Made by a program: the position numbers and the translations under genes. Positions 41,967 through 50,932 of a DNA stretch of 64,000 bases are shown here, in pieces. Numbering within the stretch: position 1 is the stretch's first letter; every line of letters starts with the position of its first letter. A model generated the notes under the pieces. It ran no database searches, was not told where the DNA came from, and saw only the letters and a program-made list of their open reading frames with translations. This stretch comes from CAZEHS01 sp964424355. Its GTDB lineage: Bacteria > Bacillota > Clostridia > Peptostreptococcales > Acidaminobacteraceae. The stretch lies in the NCBI GenBank assembly GCA_964424355.1, contig CAYRIO010000001.1, forward strand, positions 310,001 through 374,000, written 5' to 3'.

Positions 41967-43703
41967 ATGCTTCACGAACTGACGATAGAGAATTTCATAT
42001 TGATAGATGCCATCACCATGGCCTTTGATCCTAAATTGAACCTTCTGTCCGGAGAAACCGGTGCGGGAAAATCAATCTTGATTGATGCCATGGGTTTTGT
42101 TTTGGGAAAAAAACCTGATAAGAGCCTGATCCGTACCCATCAGGACCGGGCGATGGTCCAGGCGGTATTCCATCTGAATGCCTTCCAATCAGAAACAGTG
42201 GGATCCGAATACGGTATTGTGCCGGAGGACGGCCTGCTGGTAATACAGCGGGAGTTGTTCAGCACGGGTAGAAGTACAGCCCGGATCAATGGTCTGGTCG
42301 TCACGGCGAATATCCTGGAGGCCGTTGGCGAACTTCTGGTGGATTTTCACGGACAGCACGCCCACCAGTCCCTTCTGCACCCGAAAAACCATCTGGCGGT
42401 GCTGGATGCCTATGCAGGAGAATCCGTCCATGATTTGAAACAGGATGTACGGCAAACTGTGGCTGCCCTGAACGAACTGGATGGTGCCGCAGCAGCCTAC
42501 GGCTCTGACCCACGGGCTCTGCAACGTCGCTTGGATACCATCGACCATGAAATCATTGAGATCAGTTCGGCTCGCCTGAAGGCCGGGGAGGATATTCAGC
42601 TGGAAGAGCAGCATGAAACCCTGCGCAATATGGAGCAGATCATGACTACACTGCAGCAGGTTGGTGAAATTCTGAACGCCGAGGATTCCGAGGGGATGCC
42701 CGTGCTTAAAGGTCTTTCTGAGGTTACTCGCAGCCTGGGGCAAATCAGTGCTTTCAATAGTGATGTCAAGCTCTATGAGAATGATTTCAGTGAGCTGTAC
42801 CATACCTGCAGGGATATGACTCAAGATCTGAAGCGGTTCGCTGAACGGCTGTATTTCGATGAAGAGAACTATCAGCAGGTAACCCAGCGCCTGGATCAGA
42901 TCAATCACTTGAAACGGAAATATGGGAATACGATCGAAAGCATCCTCGAATACCAGGAAACGTCCGAGAGGGAACAGGCGCAATTGGTTGAAGCGTTGGA
43001 GGCCTTGGAGCATTACACGGTAAAACGGCAGGAGCTGGTGGAGCGTTACCGGATTCAGGCTGAAAAATTGACGCACCAGCGCATTGATGCTGCTAAAGGA
43101 TTTGAACAGGCTCTGCTGAAAGAACTCCGTGTTCTGAATCTGCCCAGCGCCCAATTGAAATTCCAGCACGCCCATAGAAAAGACCCTTGGGGCTCCGGTA
43201 TCCACAGTGAAGGATCCGACCAGGTTGAACTGCTGATTTCAATGAACGCGGGGGAATCTCTCAAGCCTTTGAAATCGGTGGCGTCTGGCGGAGAACTCTC
43301 CAGGCTCATGCTGTCCCTGAAAATCGTCCAAGCCGATAGTGATGCCGTGGGAACCCTGGTGTTCGATGAAATTGACAGCGGGATCAGTGGAAAAACCGCT
43401 GCAATTGTCGGTGAAAAGCTTGTAGAAGTGTCCAGATCCCATCAGGTTCTATGCATCAGCCATCTGGCTCAGATCTGCGCGCTGGGTGATCTGCATTACC
43501 TGATTGAAAAAAGCACAGAGGATCATGTGACCACCACGGATATCCAACCGCTTCACGGTGAGGGACGAATCCAAGAAATTGCCCGGATCCTTGGGGGGGC
43601 ACATGTATCGCCCGCCAGCCTGAAGGCATCCGAAGAGCTGCTGAAGAACGGCGAATTACTTAGAAAACAACGGGATTCTCTTGAGATTCAAGAGACCTGC
43701 TGA
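41967..43703 (+). CDS. recN: DNA repair protein RecN
   Basis: 578 residues of the SMC-like RecN family: LHELTIENFILIDAITMAFD, Walker A SGETGAGKSIL (residues 27-37), IDFHGQHAHQSLLHP-type motif near 130, a central coiled coil, then SVASGGELSRLMLSLKIV (signature) and LVFDEIDSGISGKTAAIVG (Walker B). It acts in double-strand break repair. Position after argR is conserved. The 3' end overlaps the likely spo0A promoter. Confidence 0.95.
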   Translation: MLHELTIENFILIDAITMAFDPKLNLLSGETGAGKSILIDAMGFVLGKKPDKSLIRTHQDRAMVQAVFHLNAFQSETVGSEYGIVPEDGLLVIQRELFSTGRSTARINGLVVTANILEAVGELLVDFHGQHAHQSLLHPKNHLAVLDAYAGESVHDLKQDVRQTVAALNELDGAAAAYGSDPRALQRRLDTIDHEIIEISSARLKAGEDIQLEEQHETLRNMEQIMTTLQQVGEILNAEDSEGMPVLKGLSEVTRSLGQISAFNSDVKLYENDFSELYHTCRDMTQDLKRFAERLYFDEENYQQVTQRLDQINHLKRKYGNTIESILEYQETSEREQAQLVEALEALEHYTVKRQELVERYRIQAEKLTHQRIDAAKGFEQALLKELRVLNLPSAQLKFQHAHRKDPWGSGIHSEGSDQVELLISMNAGESLKPLKSVASGGELSRLMLSLKIVQADSDAVGTLVFDEIDSGISGKTAAIVGEKLVEVSRSHQVLCISHLAQICALGDLHYLIEKSTEDHVTTTDIQPLHGEGRIQEIARILGGAHVSPASLKASEELLKNGELLRKQRDSLEIQETC

Positions 43704-43709
43704 TAGAAT
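43681..43709 (+). promoter_or_regulatory. Candidate spo0A promoter
   Basis: TTGAGA (43681-43686), 17-bp spacer, TAGAAT (43704-43709), inside the last codons of recN and 36 bases before the spo0A ATG. A SigH-type promoter is not evident. Confidence 0.55.
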
Positions 43710-43744
43710 ACTAGCCATAAAGATGCTGTAAACCGAGGAGTATC

Positions 43745-44506
43745 ATGAACAAGAAAACACGGGTTTTGATTACCGACGACAACAGGCATTTCTGCACCAT
43801 CCTGAAAGAAATCATTGAAAAGGACAGCAGCTATGAAGTGGTGGGAGTTGCCCACGACGGCGTAAGCGCCTTGGAACTCATTCAGATGCAGAGCCCTGAC
43901 ATGGTGATCCTGGATATCATCATGCCCATGCTGGACGGCTTGGGGGTTCTGGAGAAATGCAAGAACATGGATCCGCAAAAAAAGCCGCAGTTCATTGTTA
44001 TGTCTGCAGTTGGCCATGATGACATCACATTTCGAGCCATCAATCTTGGGGCGTCGTATTATGTCGTTAAACCGTTTGATATGGTTGAGTTCATGCGGCG
44101 TTTAAAACAGTTTGCCGCAGGAAAGGAACCGGAGCCATCACACTATAAGAAAATCAATACGGAAAGCATGGAGGATCTGGTTTCCAGCGAACTCAGAGAC
44201 TTTGGCGTTCCGATGCACATCAAAGGCTATCAATACATATCGGATTCGGTTCTTATTGTTCTAAAAGACCCCAGCACCTTGGGAAAGGTTACAAAAGCGA
44301 TTTATCCGCCCATAGCGGAACTCCATGACACCACACCCAGCCGAGTGGAGCGCTCGATCCGGAATGCCATTGATCTGACATTTGCCAGGGGCAATCAGAT
44401 TGTTCTCCGAAAACTGTATAAACTGGACGACCAGCCCGACAAAAAAATTGCCAACAGCGAATTCATTGCGGTCATTGCAGAGAAAATCAGACAACACCTG
44501 AAGTGA
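43745..44506 (+). CDS. spo0A: Sporulation response regulator Spo0A
   Basis: 253 residues. The receiver domain has Asp11/Asp12, phosphoacceptor Asp57 (MVILDIIMP), Ser87 (IVMSAVG) and Lys109 (YYVVKPFD). The C-terminal Spo0A effector domain has HIKGYQYISDSVLIVLKDPSTLGKVTKAIYPPIAELHDTTPSRVERSIRNAIDLTFARGN, including the recognition helix TPSRVERSIRNAI. It controls sporulation and stationary-phase genes. In spore formers spoIVB normally lies just upstream; here recN abuts directly. The organism may have lost sporulation while keeping Spo0A, or spoIVB may have moved. A diguanylate cyclase gene follows 19 nt later. Confidence 0.93.
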   Translation: MNKKTRVLITDDNRHFCTILKEIIEKDSSYEVVGVAHDGVSALELIQMQSPDMVILDIIMPMLDGLGVLEKCKNMDPQKKPQFIVMSAVGHDDITFRAINLGASYYVVKPFDMVEFMRRLKQFAAGKEPEPSHYKKINTESMEDLVSSELRDFGVPMHIKGYQYISDSVLIVLKDPSTLGKVTKAIYPPIAELHDTTPSRVERSIRNAIDLTFARGNQIVLRKLYKLDDQPDKKIANSEFIAVIAEKIRQHLK

Positions 44507-44525
44507 TCACATAGCGGGAGTCCTT

Positions 44526-45764
44526 ATGGAAGCTGTTTCGAACTTGCCGGTTTTAGGCGCAATCGCGTATGCTCTTGCTTATATTGCATGCCTGCACGCT
44601 ATCCTGCCGGGCACCGTTAAAGGGAAATCCCTGAAACTCAGTGCTTTTTTTGCTTTGACTTTGCCTTATCTCTTGTTCTTTTTTAAACCGACACTCGTGA
44701 GCCATGAAATCATGGCGGTTGGGTTCATCTTGATTTTGGCACTGATCTTCAACTTGAAGTTTTATATCTGCTGCTATATGGTTGTCGTCTCCTATCTTGC
44801 CGTTTCCTTCGCCATGCTGTGCGCCCATGTGCTGGCTTTTGCCTATGGTGCGCCGATAGACCTGGAATGCGTATTGGTAACGCCGCACTCCTGGGACCTC
44901 AGCTTGCTCCACCTGCTGCTCACATGCCTTTTGATCCAGGGATACAAAGGCTTTCTGCGTTTCTTCAAAGGCAGCAGGAAAAAAACAAAGGCGGACACCC
45001 GGATCCTGGTTTTCATCAATGCCGTCGGCCTTGTTGGCCTTCTTGTGGCATCAAATATTTATCTCAGGTTTCTGGCAGTCTATTCTTTGGAATTGATTCG
45101 CATCCCAAAGCTGATGTTCATCCTGATTTGCGGTTTTGTCGCCATGGTTCTGATTACAGGGCTTTTCCTGTATCTTCTGAACCTGACCATCGTCAGCCGG
45201 CTGCACCTCCACGAGGTGAAGGAATACGCAGAACGGGATATCCAGACAGGGGTCCTCAACAGGCAGACCGGTTTGGATACCCTGGCGCTTCGGATTCAGG
45301 AATGCAAATTCAAAAGTAAGCCCCTGACTATTTGCTTTGTAGATATAAACAATCTGAAACACGTCAATGATAAGCTGGGCCATAAAGCGGGTGATCAGCT
45401 GCTGGAGGTGGTGAGTGAAACCATCCGCACCCTGCTGCGCAATAAGGATTTTGTCTGCCGCCTGGGAGGGGATGAGTTCCTGATCACCTATTGTGATTGT
45501 GGTCTCAGCCAAGCAAAATCAGCCTGGAACAGAATTTATACCGAGCTGATGAAGAAGAACGAAAACCCGGAAATCGGATTCCCGGTCAGTGTCAGCTATG
45601 GTTTTTCAGAATACAATCCCATTGAGAGCCTCAGTGTGATAGACTTCATTGAGCAAGCGGACGCTGCGATGTATGCGCATAAATCAAAATACAAGAATAT
45701 GAAGAAGGGCGTGTCTCAGGACAAGGTGTTCTCTGAAGATATTTCATTGGAATTGCTTGAATAA
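44526..45764 (+). CDS. Membrane-bound GGDEF diguanylate cyclase
   Basis: 412 residues. About seven transmembrane helices in residues 1-230 form an unassigned sensor. The GGDEF domain (about 240-400) has FVDINNLKHVNDKLGHKAGDQLL and RLGGDEFLITY near residue 313. An intact inhibitory I-site RNKD sits five residues before GGDEF. All residues needed to make c-di-GMP and for product inhibition are present. GCGGGAG precedes the start, 19 nt after spo0A, so the two are probably co-transcribed. The product signal could act on the pilus operon of this window. Confidence 0.92.
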   Translation: MEAVSNLPVLGAIAYALAYIACLHAILPGTVKGKSLKLSAFFALTLPYLLFFFKPTLVSHEIMAVGFILILALIFNLKFYICCYMVVVSYLAVSFAMLCAHVLAFAYGAPIDLECVLVTPHSWDLSLLHLLLTCLLIQGYKGFLRFFKGSRKKTKADTRILVFINAVGLVGLLVASNIYLRFLAVYSLELIRIPKLMFILICGFVAMVLITGLFLYLLNLTIVSRLHLHEVKEYAERDIQTGVLNRQTGLDTLALRIQECKFKSKPLTICFVDINNLKHVNDKLGHKAGDQLLEVVSETIRTLLRNKDFVCRLGGDEFLITYCDCGLSQAKSAWNRIYTELMKKNENPEIGFPVSVSYGFSEYNPIESLSVIDFIEQADAAMYAHKSKYKNMKKGVSQDKVFSEDISLELLE

Positions 45765-45826
45765 TTCGGAAAGTTCGATTATCATGTTCCTGTAACACGT
45801 TCTAATATCTGTAAAGGGGATTGACC

Positions 45827-46708
45827 ATGGATGAGGTAATAAAACGGTTTATTGAGTATTTAGAAACCGAACGGGGGATGACCGCCAACACCATGGATGC
45901 CTATTCACGGGACGTCCGTCAATATTCGGAATCTTTGCTGGATCAAGGTATGAACGCATTTTCAGAGGCTGGCGAGACGACGGTCATAACCTACCTCCTG
46001 TACTTACAGGGCCAGGGGAAATCACCGGCCACCATCGCCAGACAGCTTTCCTCAATTCGTGGGATGTACCAATATCTTCTGAATTTTGGAGAGGTCCATC
46101 GGGATCCTACCCTCAAGATAGAATCTCCCAAAGGACAGAAAAAAATCCCGGTGGTTCCCTCTGTCAAGGAAATCGAAGCACTGATCTGTCAGCCCAACAA
46201 CAGTTCAGAGATAGGCATACGGGACCGGGCCATGCTGGAGCTTCTCTACGCAACCGGCATCAGGGTAACGGAACTGACATCCCTGAACTTGGAGGATGTG
46301 CGCCTTGATCTGGGATATATCCGGTGCAAGAATCGAACAGGGAGCAGGATTGTTCCCTTGGGAAACATGGCACTTCAAGCTCTGAATGAGTATGTGAAAA
46401 AAGGCAGGAAACAAGATCCGGCAGATGAAGAACGCGCCCTGTTTCTGAATTATAACGGTGGGCGGCTCACACGGCAGGGATTTTGGAAAATCCTCAAACA
46501 GCATACCAAAGATGCCAACCTGAGCAAACCCATCACCCCACAGACCCTTCGCCATTCATTTGCGACGCATTTGGTTGAAAATGGCGCTGATCTGAAGGTG
46601 GTCCAGGAAATGATGGGGCATTCCGGTATTGCATCCACGCAGTTTTACATACAGGTATCCGAAGAAAATAAGAAAGAAGTCTATATGAAGACGCATCCCC
46701 GCGCATAA
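45827..46708 (+). CDS. Tyrosine recombinase XerC/XerD family
   Basis: 293 residues. The N-terminal SAM-like domain (FIEYLETERGMTANTMDAYSRDVRQYSE) precedes a catalytic domain with ATGIRVTELTSLNL (Arg), TPQTLRHSFATHLVENGADLKVVQEMMGHSGIASTQFYIQV (His-x-x-Arg is LRHS...; GH; Tyr nucleophile in FYIQV). By length and position it is a housekeeping Xer that resolves chromosome dimers, likely XerD, rather than a mobile-element integrase. AAAGGGG supports ATG 45827; TTG 45821 is too close. The segment after the active Tyr (SEENKKEVYMKTHPRA) is typical of XerD. Confidence 0.88.
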   Translation: MDEVIKRFIEYLETERGMTANTMDAYSRDVRQYSESLLDQGMNAFSEAGETTVITYLLYLQGQGKSPATIARQLSSIRGMYQYLLNFGEVHRDPTLKIESPKGQKKIPVVPSVKEIEALICQPNNSSEIGIRDRAMLELLYATGIRVTELTSLNLEDVRLDLGYIRCKNRTGSRIVPLGNMALQALNEYVKKGRKQDPADEERALFLNYNGGRLTRQGFWKILKQHTKDANLSKPITPQTLRHSFATHLVENGADLKVVQEMMGHSGIASTQFYIQVSEENKKEVYMKTHPRA

Positions 46709-46711
46709 CAG

Positions 46712-46731
46712 TGAGACCTTAACAGGTCTCA
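46712..46731 (+). terminator. Weak terminator-like hairpin after xer
   Basis: TGAGACCT and AGGTCTCA form an 8-bp stem with a four-base loop, followed by only TTATTTGTT. It separates xer from the nucleoside operon. Confidence 0.5.
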
Positions 46732-46922
46732 TTATTTGTTGAAGATATACAAAATACAAGTGGAATTCCAGTGGATTCTTCTGCTATTTGTAGTCACTCA
46801 ACATAGTTATTCTCCAGTTAATTTAGTTATACTTTAACCAACAGTTTAAAAGAATCAAAATGAGATATAAATAGAGTGAATGATTCAAAAAATATTTGCT
46901 GATAGCGGTGAAGGAGGATAAC

Positions 46923-48098
46923 ATGGCCAAGCGGGTGATACTGTTTGTCTTGGACAGCGTAGGGATCGGCGCACTGCCTGACGCTGAAAAATTTGGGGAT
47001 CCAGGGGTTCATACATTGGGACACATCGTTGAGGGCTGCCCAAACCTTCAGATCCCTAACCTGACGGCTCTGGGAATTGGCAATATCGAAGGCGTTTCCA
47101 TGATTCCTGCTGCTCTGAAACCTACAGCAGCCTTTGGCCGGGCCAAAGAGGCCTCAGATGGGAAGGATACGACCACCGGACACTGGGAAATGGCAGGGCT
47201 TTATATGCCGGAGCCCTTCAACACGTATCCGCAGGGTTTCCCCCCTCAAGTGATGGACGCCTTTAAGGAAAAGACCGGCCGAAGCGGGCTTTGCAACTTG
47301 CCCGCCTCCGGAACCGCCGTGATAGAAGAATACGGGGCTGAGCATATGGCTACCGGCAATCCCATTGTATATACCTCTGCGGACAGTGTTTTCCAGATTG
47401 CCGCCCATGAAGACGTGATTCCTTTGGCGGAGCTTTACCGTATGTGTGAAGTGGCTCGAGATATTCTAATGGGCAAGGATGCGGTAGCCCGTGTGATTGC
47501 CCGGCCTTTTGTGGGAAAACCTGGGGCTTTCGAAAGGACATCGAACCGACGGGATTATTCCCTGGAACCCCACGAAGCAACCGTTCTGGATCTGGCATCG
47601 ACCGAAGGACTCCAGGTTCGGGCAGTGGGAAAGATCTGGGACATCTTCAATGGAAAGGGCATCACCCATGAGGTTCATACAAAGGACAATATGGATGGAG
47701 TCGAGAAAACCCTGGAATGGCTCCGGGAGGATTTTTCAGGGATTCTTTTCACCAATCTGGTGGATTTTGATTCCAAATATGGTCACCGCCGTGACATCAC
47801 CGGTTATGGAAAAGCCCTGGAGGACTTCGACAAACGGATTCCTGAACTGCTTCACGCATTGAAACCGGACGATATCATCATCTTCACCGCAGACCACGGC
47901 AATGATCCCGCCTTCAAAGGAACGGACCACACGCGGGAGTATATACCGATTCTTGTGGCAGGAAACGGCATCAAGACAGGGGCCGTCATTGGCACCCGGG
48001 AATCCTTTTCAGATATCGCCGCGACAATCTCCGATATCTTGAAGATTCCGGCCACGCCATACGGCAAAAGCTTCTTACCGCTTATTCAAAACATCTAA
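46923..48098 (+). CDS. deoB: Phosphopentomutase
   Basis: 391 residues of the alkaline-phosphatase superfamily: FVLDSVGIGALPDAEKFGD with the metal-binding Asp, DGKDTTTGHWEMAGL with the phosphothreonine loop, FTNLVDFDSKYGHRRDITGY, and FTADHGNDPAFKGTDHTREY metal ligands. It converts (deoxy)ribose-1-phosphate to 5-phosphate. It opens a deoB-punA-pdp operon for using nucleosides as carbon source. GAAGGAGG at 46910-46917 sets ATG 46923. Confidence 0.96.
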   Translation: MAKRVILFVLDSVGIGALPDAEKFGDPGVHTLGHIVEGCPNLQIPNLTALGIGNIEGVSMIPAALKPTAAFGRAKEASDGKDTTTGHWEMAGLYMPEPFNTYPQGFPPQVMDAFKEKTGRSGLCNLPASGTAVIEEYGAEHMATGNPIVYTSADSVFQIAAHEDVIPLAELYRMCEVARDILMGKDAVARVIARPFVGKPGAFERTSNRRDYSLEPHEATVLDLASTEGLQVRAVGKIWDIFNGKGITHEVHTKDNMDGVEKTLEWLREDFSGILFTNLVDFDSKYGHRRDITGYGKALEDFDKRIPELLHALKPDDIIIFTADHGNDPAFKGTDHTREYIPILVAGNGIKTGAVIGTRESFSDIAATISDILKIPATPYGKSFLPLIQNI

Positions 48099-48115
48099 TT
48101 CAGCCGAGGTGAACT

Positions 48116-48937
48116 ATGTTTGATATGAACAAAATACTGGAAGCAAAACGGTTCATAGAAAGTAAAATCAAAGAAGTTCCACAAATCGGTCTGATTCTGG
48201 GATCCGGTCTAGGTGTCCTGGCGGATGAAATCACAGAACCGGTGAAAATCCCCTATGGTGAGATTCCTCATTTCCCTGTATCGACAGTGGAAGGCCATGC
48301 CGGCATGTTCGTGTTCGGAAAGCTGAGCGGCAAAACCGTGGTAGCCATGCAGGGGCGCTTTCATTATTATGAGGGCTACAGCCAGCAGCAGACCACTTTT
48401 CCCGTTCGGGTCATGCAGGCTTTGGGGGTTGAAACCCTTTTGATTACCAATGCGGCCGGTGGGATTAACACCAGCTTCAAGCCCGGGGATCTGATGATTC
48501 TGACGGATCACCTGAACTTCAGCGGGAACAACCCGTTAATCGGCAAGAATCTGGACGAACTGGGGCCCCGATTTCCTGATATGTCGGAGGTCTATTCTCG
48601 AAAACTGGTTACAAGTATTGAAAATACAGCCTTAAAACTGGGAATCCCCCTTCGGAAAGGGGTTTATGTGATCATGTCCGGCCCCTCCTATGAAACGCCG
48701 GCAGAAATCCGAATGCTCCGCACCCTGGGAGCCGATGCGGTGGGAATGTCCACCGTACCGGAGGCTATTGTTGCAAACCATTGCGGCATGCAGGTGGCAG
48801 GGATATCCTGTATCACCAATATGGCTGCCGGAATTTTAGACCAACCCCTGAACCACCAGGAAGTCATGGAAACCGCGGAGATGGTGCGCGTGCGGTTTAT
48901 TGAACTGGTGAAGGGGATTGTAGGAACCGTTATCTAA
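48116..48937 (+). CDS. punA: Purine-nucleoside phosphorylase
   Basis: 273 residues of the trimeric PNP family: IGLILGSGLGVLADEI (phosphate loop), FPVSTVEGHAGMFVFG (His), AMQGRFHYYEGY, LLITNAAGGINTSFKPGDLMILTDHLN, VYVIMSGPSYETPAEIRMLRTLGADAVGMSTVPEAIVANHCGM. It phosphorolyses inosine and guanosine to base plus ribose-1-phosphate, the substrate of the neighbouring deoB. It lies 17 nt after deoB. Confidence 0.95.
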   Translation: MFDMNKILEAKRFIESKIKEVPQIGLILGSGLGVLADEITEPVKIPYGEIPHFPVSTVEGHAGMFVFGKLSGKTVVAMQGRFHYYEGYSQQQTTFPVRVMQALGVETLLITNAAGGINTSFKPGDLMILTDHLNFSGNNPLIGKNLDELGPRFPDMSEVYSRKLVTSIENTALKLGIPLRKGVYVIMSGPSYETPAEIRMLRTLGADAVGMSTVPEAIVANHCGMQVAGISCITNMAAGILDQPLNHQEVMETAEMVRVRFIELVKGIVGTVI

Positions 48938-48971
48938 CAGCATTCTATCCGATACTGAAAGGACCTGCCCT

Positions 48972-50309
48972 ATGCGCATGTATGATGTGATCCAGAAAAA
49001 ACGGGACGGCGCGGAGCTGTCCCCCGAAGAGCTTCAATTCTTCATCAAAGGCTATACTGACGGTACGATTCCGGATTATCAGGCGGCCGCCCTTTTAATG
49101 GCTATTTTCCTGAAAGGCCTCAACAAACGTGAAACCGGAGATTTGACCTATGCCATGATGCTGTCCGGCGATGTCATTGACCTGAAGGCGATTGCAGGGG
49201 TGAAGGTGGATAAGCACAGCACTGGCGGTGTGGGAGATACCACTACCCTGATCCTGGCCCCCCTGGTGGCGGCCTGTGGCATTCCGGTTGCTAAAATGAG
49301 CGGCCGTGGTCTGGGACACACCGGTGGCACCATCGACAAGCTTGAATCCGTCACCGGCTTCCATACGGAGCTCACCACTGAGGAATTCATCCGAAACGTC
49401 AACGAGAAAAAAATAGCAGTCATCGGCCAGAGCAAGAACATCGCCCCGGCAGACAAGAAAATCTATGCCCTGCGGGATGTGACCGCTACTGTGCACAGCA
49501 TTCCCCTCATCGCCAGCAGCATCATGAGCAAAAAACTGGCGGCCGGCAGTGATGCCATCGTCCTGGATGTGAAGGTGGGCAGCGGTGCCTTCATGCGCAC
49601 CTTTGAGGATGCCTCTGAACTGGCACGGCAGATGGTGGAAATAGGGGATCATATGAAACGGGATACCATTGCGGTGATCACTGCCATGGAAGAGCCCTTA
49701 GGACTTGCTGTGGGCAATGCCTTGGAAGTTAAAGAAGCCATTGACACCCTGCTCAATAAAGGTCCGGCGGATCTGACTGAGCTGTGCCTCCGTCTGGGGT
49801 CCTACATGGTCTGGCTTGGCAAGGGGGCGGATACCCTGGAAGGTGCCAGAACCCTGGTGGAGCGTGCCCTCACCAGTGGTGCGGCTTATGAGAAATTCAT
49901 TGAATTCATCACCGCTCAGGGTGGTGATGGGGAAGAAATCCGACATCCGGAGAAACTGCCTGCCGCAACGATCCAAAAGGAAATTTTTGCGGATGCAAAC
50001 GGGTATGTATCCCATATCCAGTCCGATGAAATCGGTATCAGCGCCATGATGCTGGGGGCAGGTCGCGAGGATCTGGATAGCGTCATCGATCTTTCTGCCG
50101 GAATCCTGCTCCAAAAGAAAGTTGGCGATGTCGTTGCCGTTGGCGATGTCCTGGCGGTATTCCATACGAATCGCCCTGAAAAGCTTGCGGAGGCTGAAAA
50201 GCGTTTCCGGAATGCCTATCTGCTTTCTGCAGAACCGGTGACACCTGCGCCTATTATCAAAGCGGTTGTGACCACTTCAGGCATACAGATTTTCGATTCC
50301 TCTCTGTAG
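48972..50309 (+). CDS. pdp: Pyrimidine-nucleoside phosphorylase
   Basis: 445 residues: the signature KMSGRGLGHTGGTIDKLESV, the phosphate site KHSTGGVGDTTTLI, and DVKVGSGAFM, followed by a C-terminal hybrid beta domain. It splits uridine, thymidine and deoxyuridine with phosphate. deoA and pdp are hard to distinguish; in Firmicutes with deoB-punA the Pdp type is usual. AAAGGACC precedes ATG 48972. Confidence 0.93.
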   Translation: MRMYDVIQKKRDGAELSPEELQFFIKGYTDGTIPDYQAAALLMAIFLKGLNKRETGDLTYAMMLSGDVIDLKAIAGVKVDKHSTGGVGDTTTLILAPLVAACGIPVAKMSGRGLGHTGGTIDKLESVTGFHTELTTEEFIRNVNEKKIAVIGQSKNIAPADKKIYALRDVTATVHSIPLIASSIMSKKLAAGSDAIVLDVKVGSGAFMRTFEDASELARQMVEIGDHMKRDTIAVITAMEEPLGLAVGNALEVKEAIDTLLNKGPADLTELCLRLGSYMVWLGKGADTLEGARTLVERALTSGAAYEKFIEFITAQGGDGEEIRHPEKLPAATIQKEIFADANGYVSHIQSDEIGISAMMLGAGREDLDSVIDLSAGILLQKKVGDVVAVGDVLAVFHTNRPEKLAEAEKRFRNAYLLSAEPVTPAPIIKAVVTTSGIQIFDSSL

Positions 50310-50381
50310 CTGATACACTTTATCGTTTAAACCAGAATTAACCGGGTAAGAATAGGGCAAATCCGAAAGAGGGGGTGCCTC

Positions 50382-50870
50382 ATGAACCATAACGAATTGG
50401 AACTGATCAAGAAGGCAATACTGAATGAGATCGAGGGCTACGAATTCTATAAGCTCACGGCCTCCCAGGCAACATCTCCAGAAACACGGGATGCGTTGTT
50501 GTCCATAGCCAATGAGGAGCTGACCCATATCGATTGGCTGAAGGCGCTTTTTAACAGCCAGAAGAATGCTGGGGATGAATTTGATCTCGCCATGGTTGCC
50601 GATCCGCCGTCGCCAAAGCTGTATTCCTGGGATCATCTGATGTGCAAGAATGTAGGCCTTGCAGTCAGCGTGTTTGGAATCGCCATGGAGATGGAGAACG
50701 TGGCCATGAAGTTTTATGAGGATGCCCGGAATCAATCAGACGATCCCAAGGTGAAAAAGCTGTTTGATACCCTGATCGGCTGGGAGAAAAACCACTACGA
50801 CCTGTTCGCAAAAGAATATGCCATCGTCCAGCAGGATTGGTGGTCCGAGCAAGGATTCGCACCGTTTTAA
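50382..50870 (+). CDS. Ferritin-like / rubrerythrin-type di-iron protein
   Basis: 162 residues in a four-helix pattern with di-iron ligands: EIEGYEFYKL, NEELTHIDWL (ExxH), EMENVAMKFYEDA and WEKNHYDLF (ExxH). No rubredoxin-type Cys4 tail is present, so it lacks the second centre of true rubrerythrins. Related proteins reduce peroxides or store iron in anaerobes; the substrate is unknown. GAGGGGGTG precedes the ATG. Confidence 0.88.
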   Translation: MNHNELELIKKAILNEIEGYEFYKLTASQATSPETRDALLSIANEELTHIDWLKALFNSQKNAGDEFDLAMVADPPSPKLYSWDHLMCKNVGLAVSVFGIAMEMENVAMKFYEDARNQSDDPKVKKLFDTLIGWEKNHYDLFAKEYAIVQQDWWSEQGFAPF

Positions 50871-50893
50871 AGCCATAGTACCGATAAATCTGT

Positions 50894-50928
50894 TATAATG
50901 AACGAGCATCCCAATTAGGAGGCTCGTT
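50894..50928 (+). promoter_or_regulatory. scpA -10 box and 5' hairpin
   Basis: TATAAT (50894-50899) has no good -35. Directly after it AACGAGC (50901-50907) pairs with GCTCGTT (50922-50928), and the ribosome-binding site AGGAGG (50917-50922) lies in the loop and first pair. The hairpin would begin at or near the 5' end of the scpA message. Confidence 0.45.
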
Positions 50929-50932
50929 TATT

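Noticed and set aside
50382..50870. Classical rubrerythrin
   Set aside because: The C-terminal rubredoxin-like Cys4 domain is absent, so only a ferritin-like di-iron call is supported.
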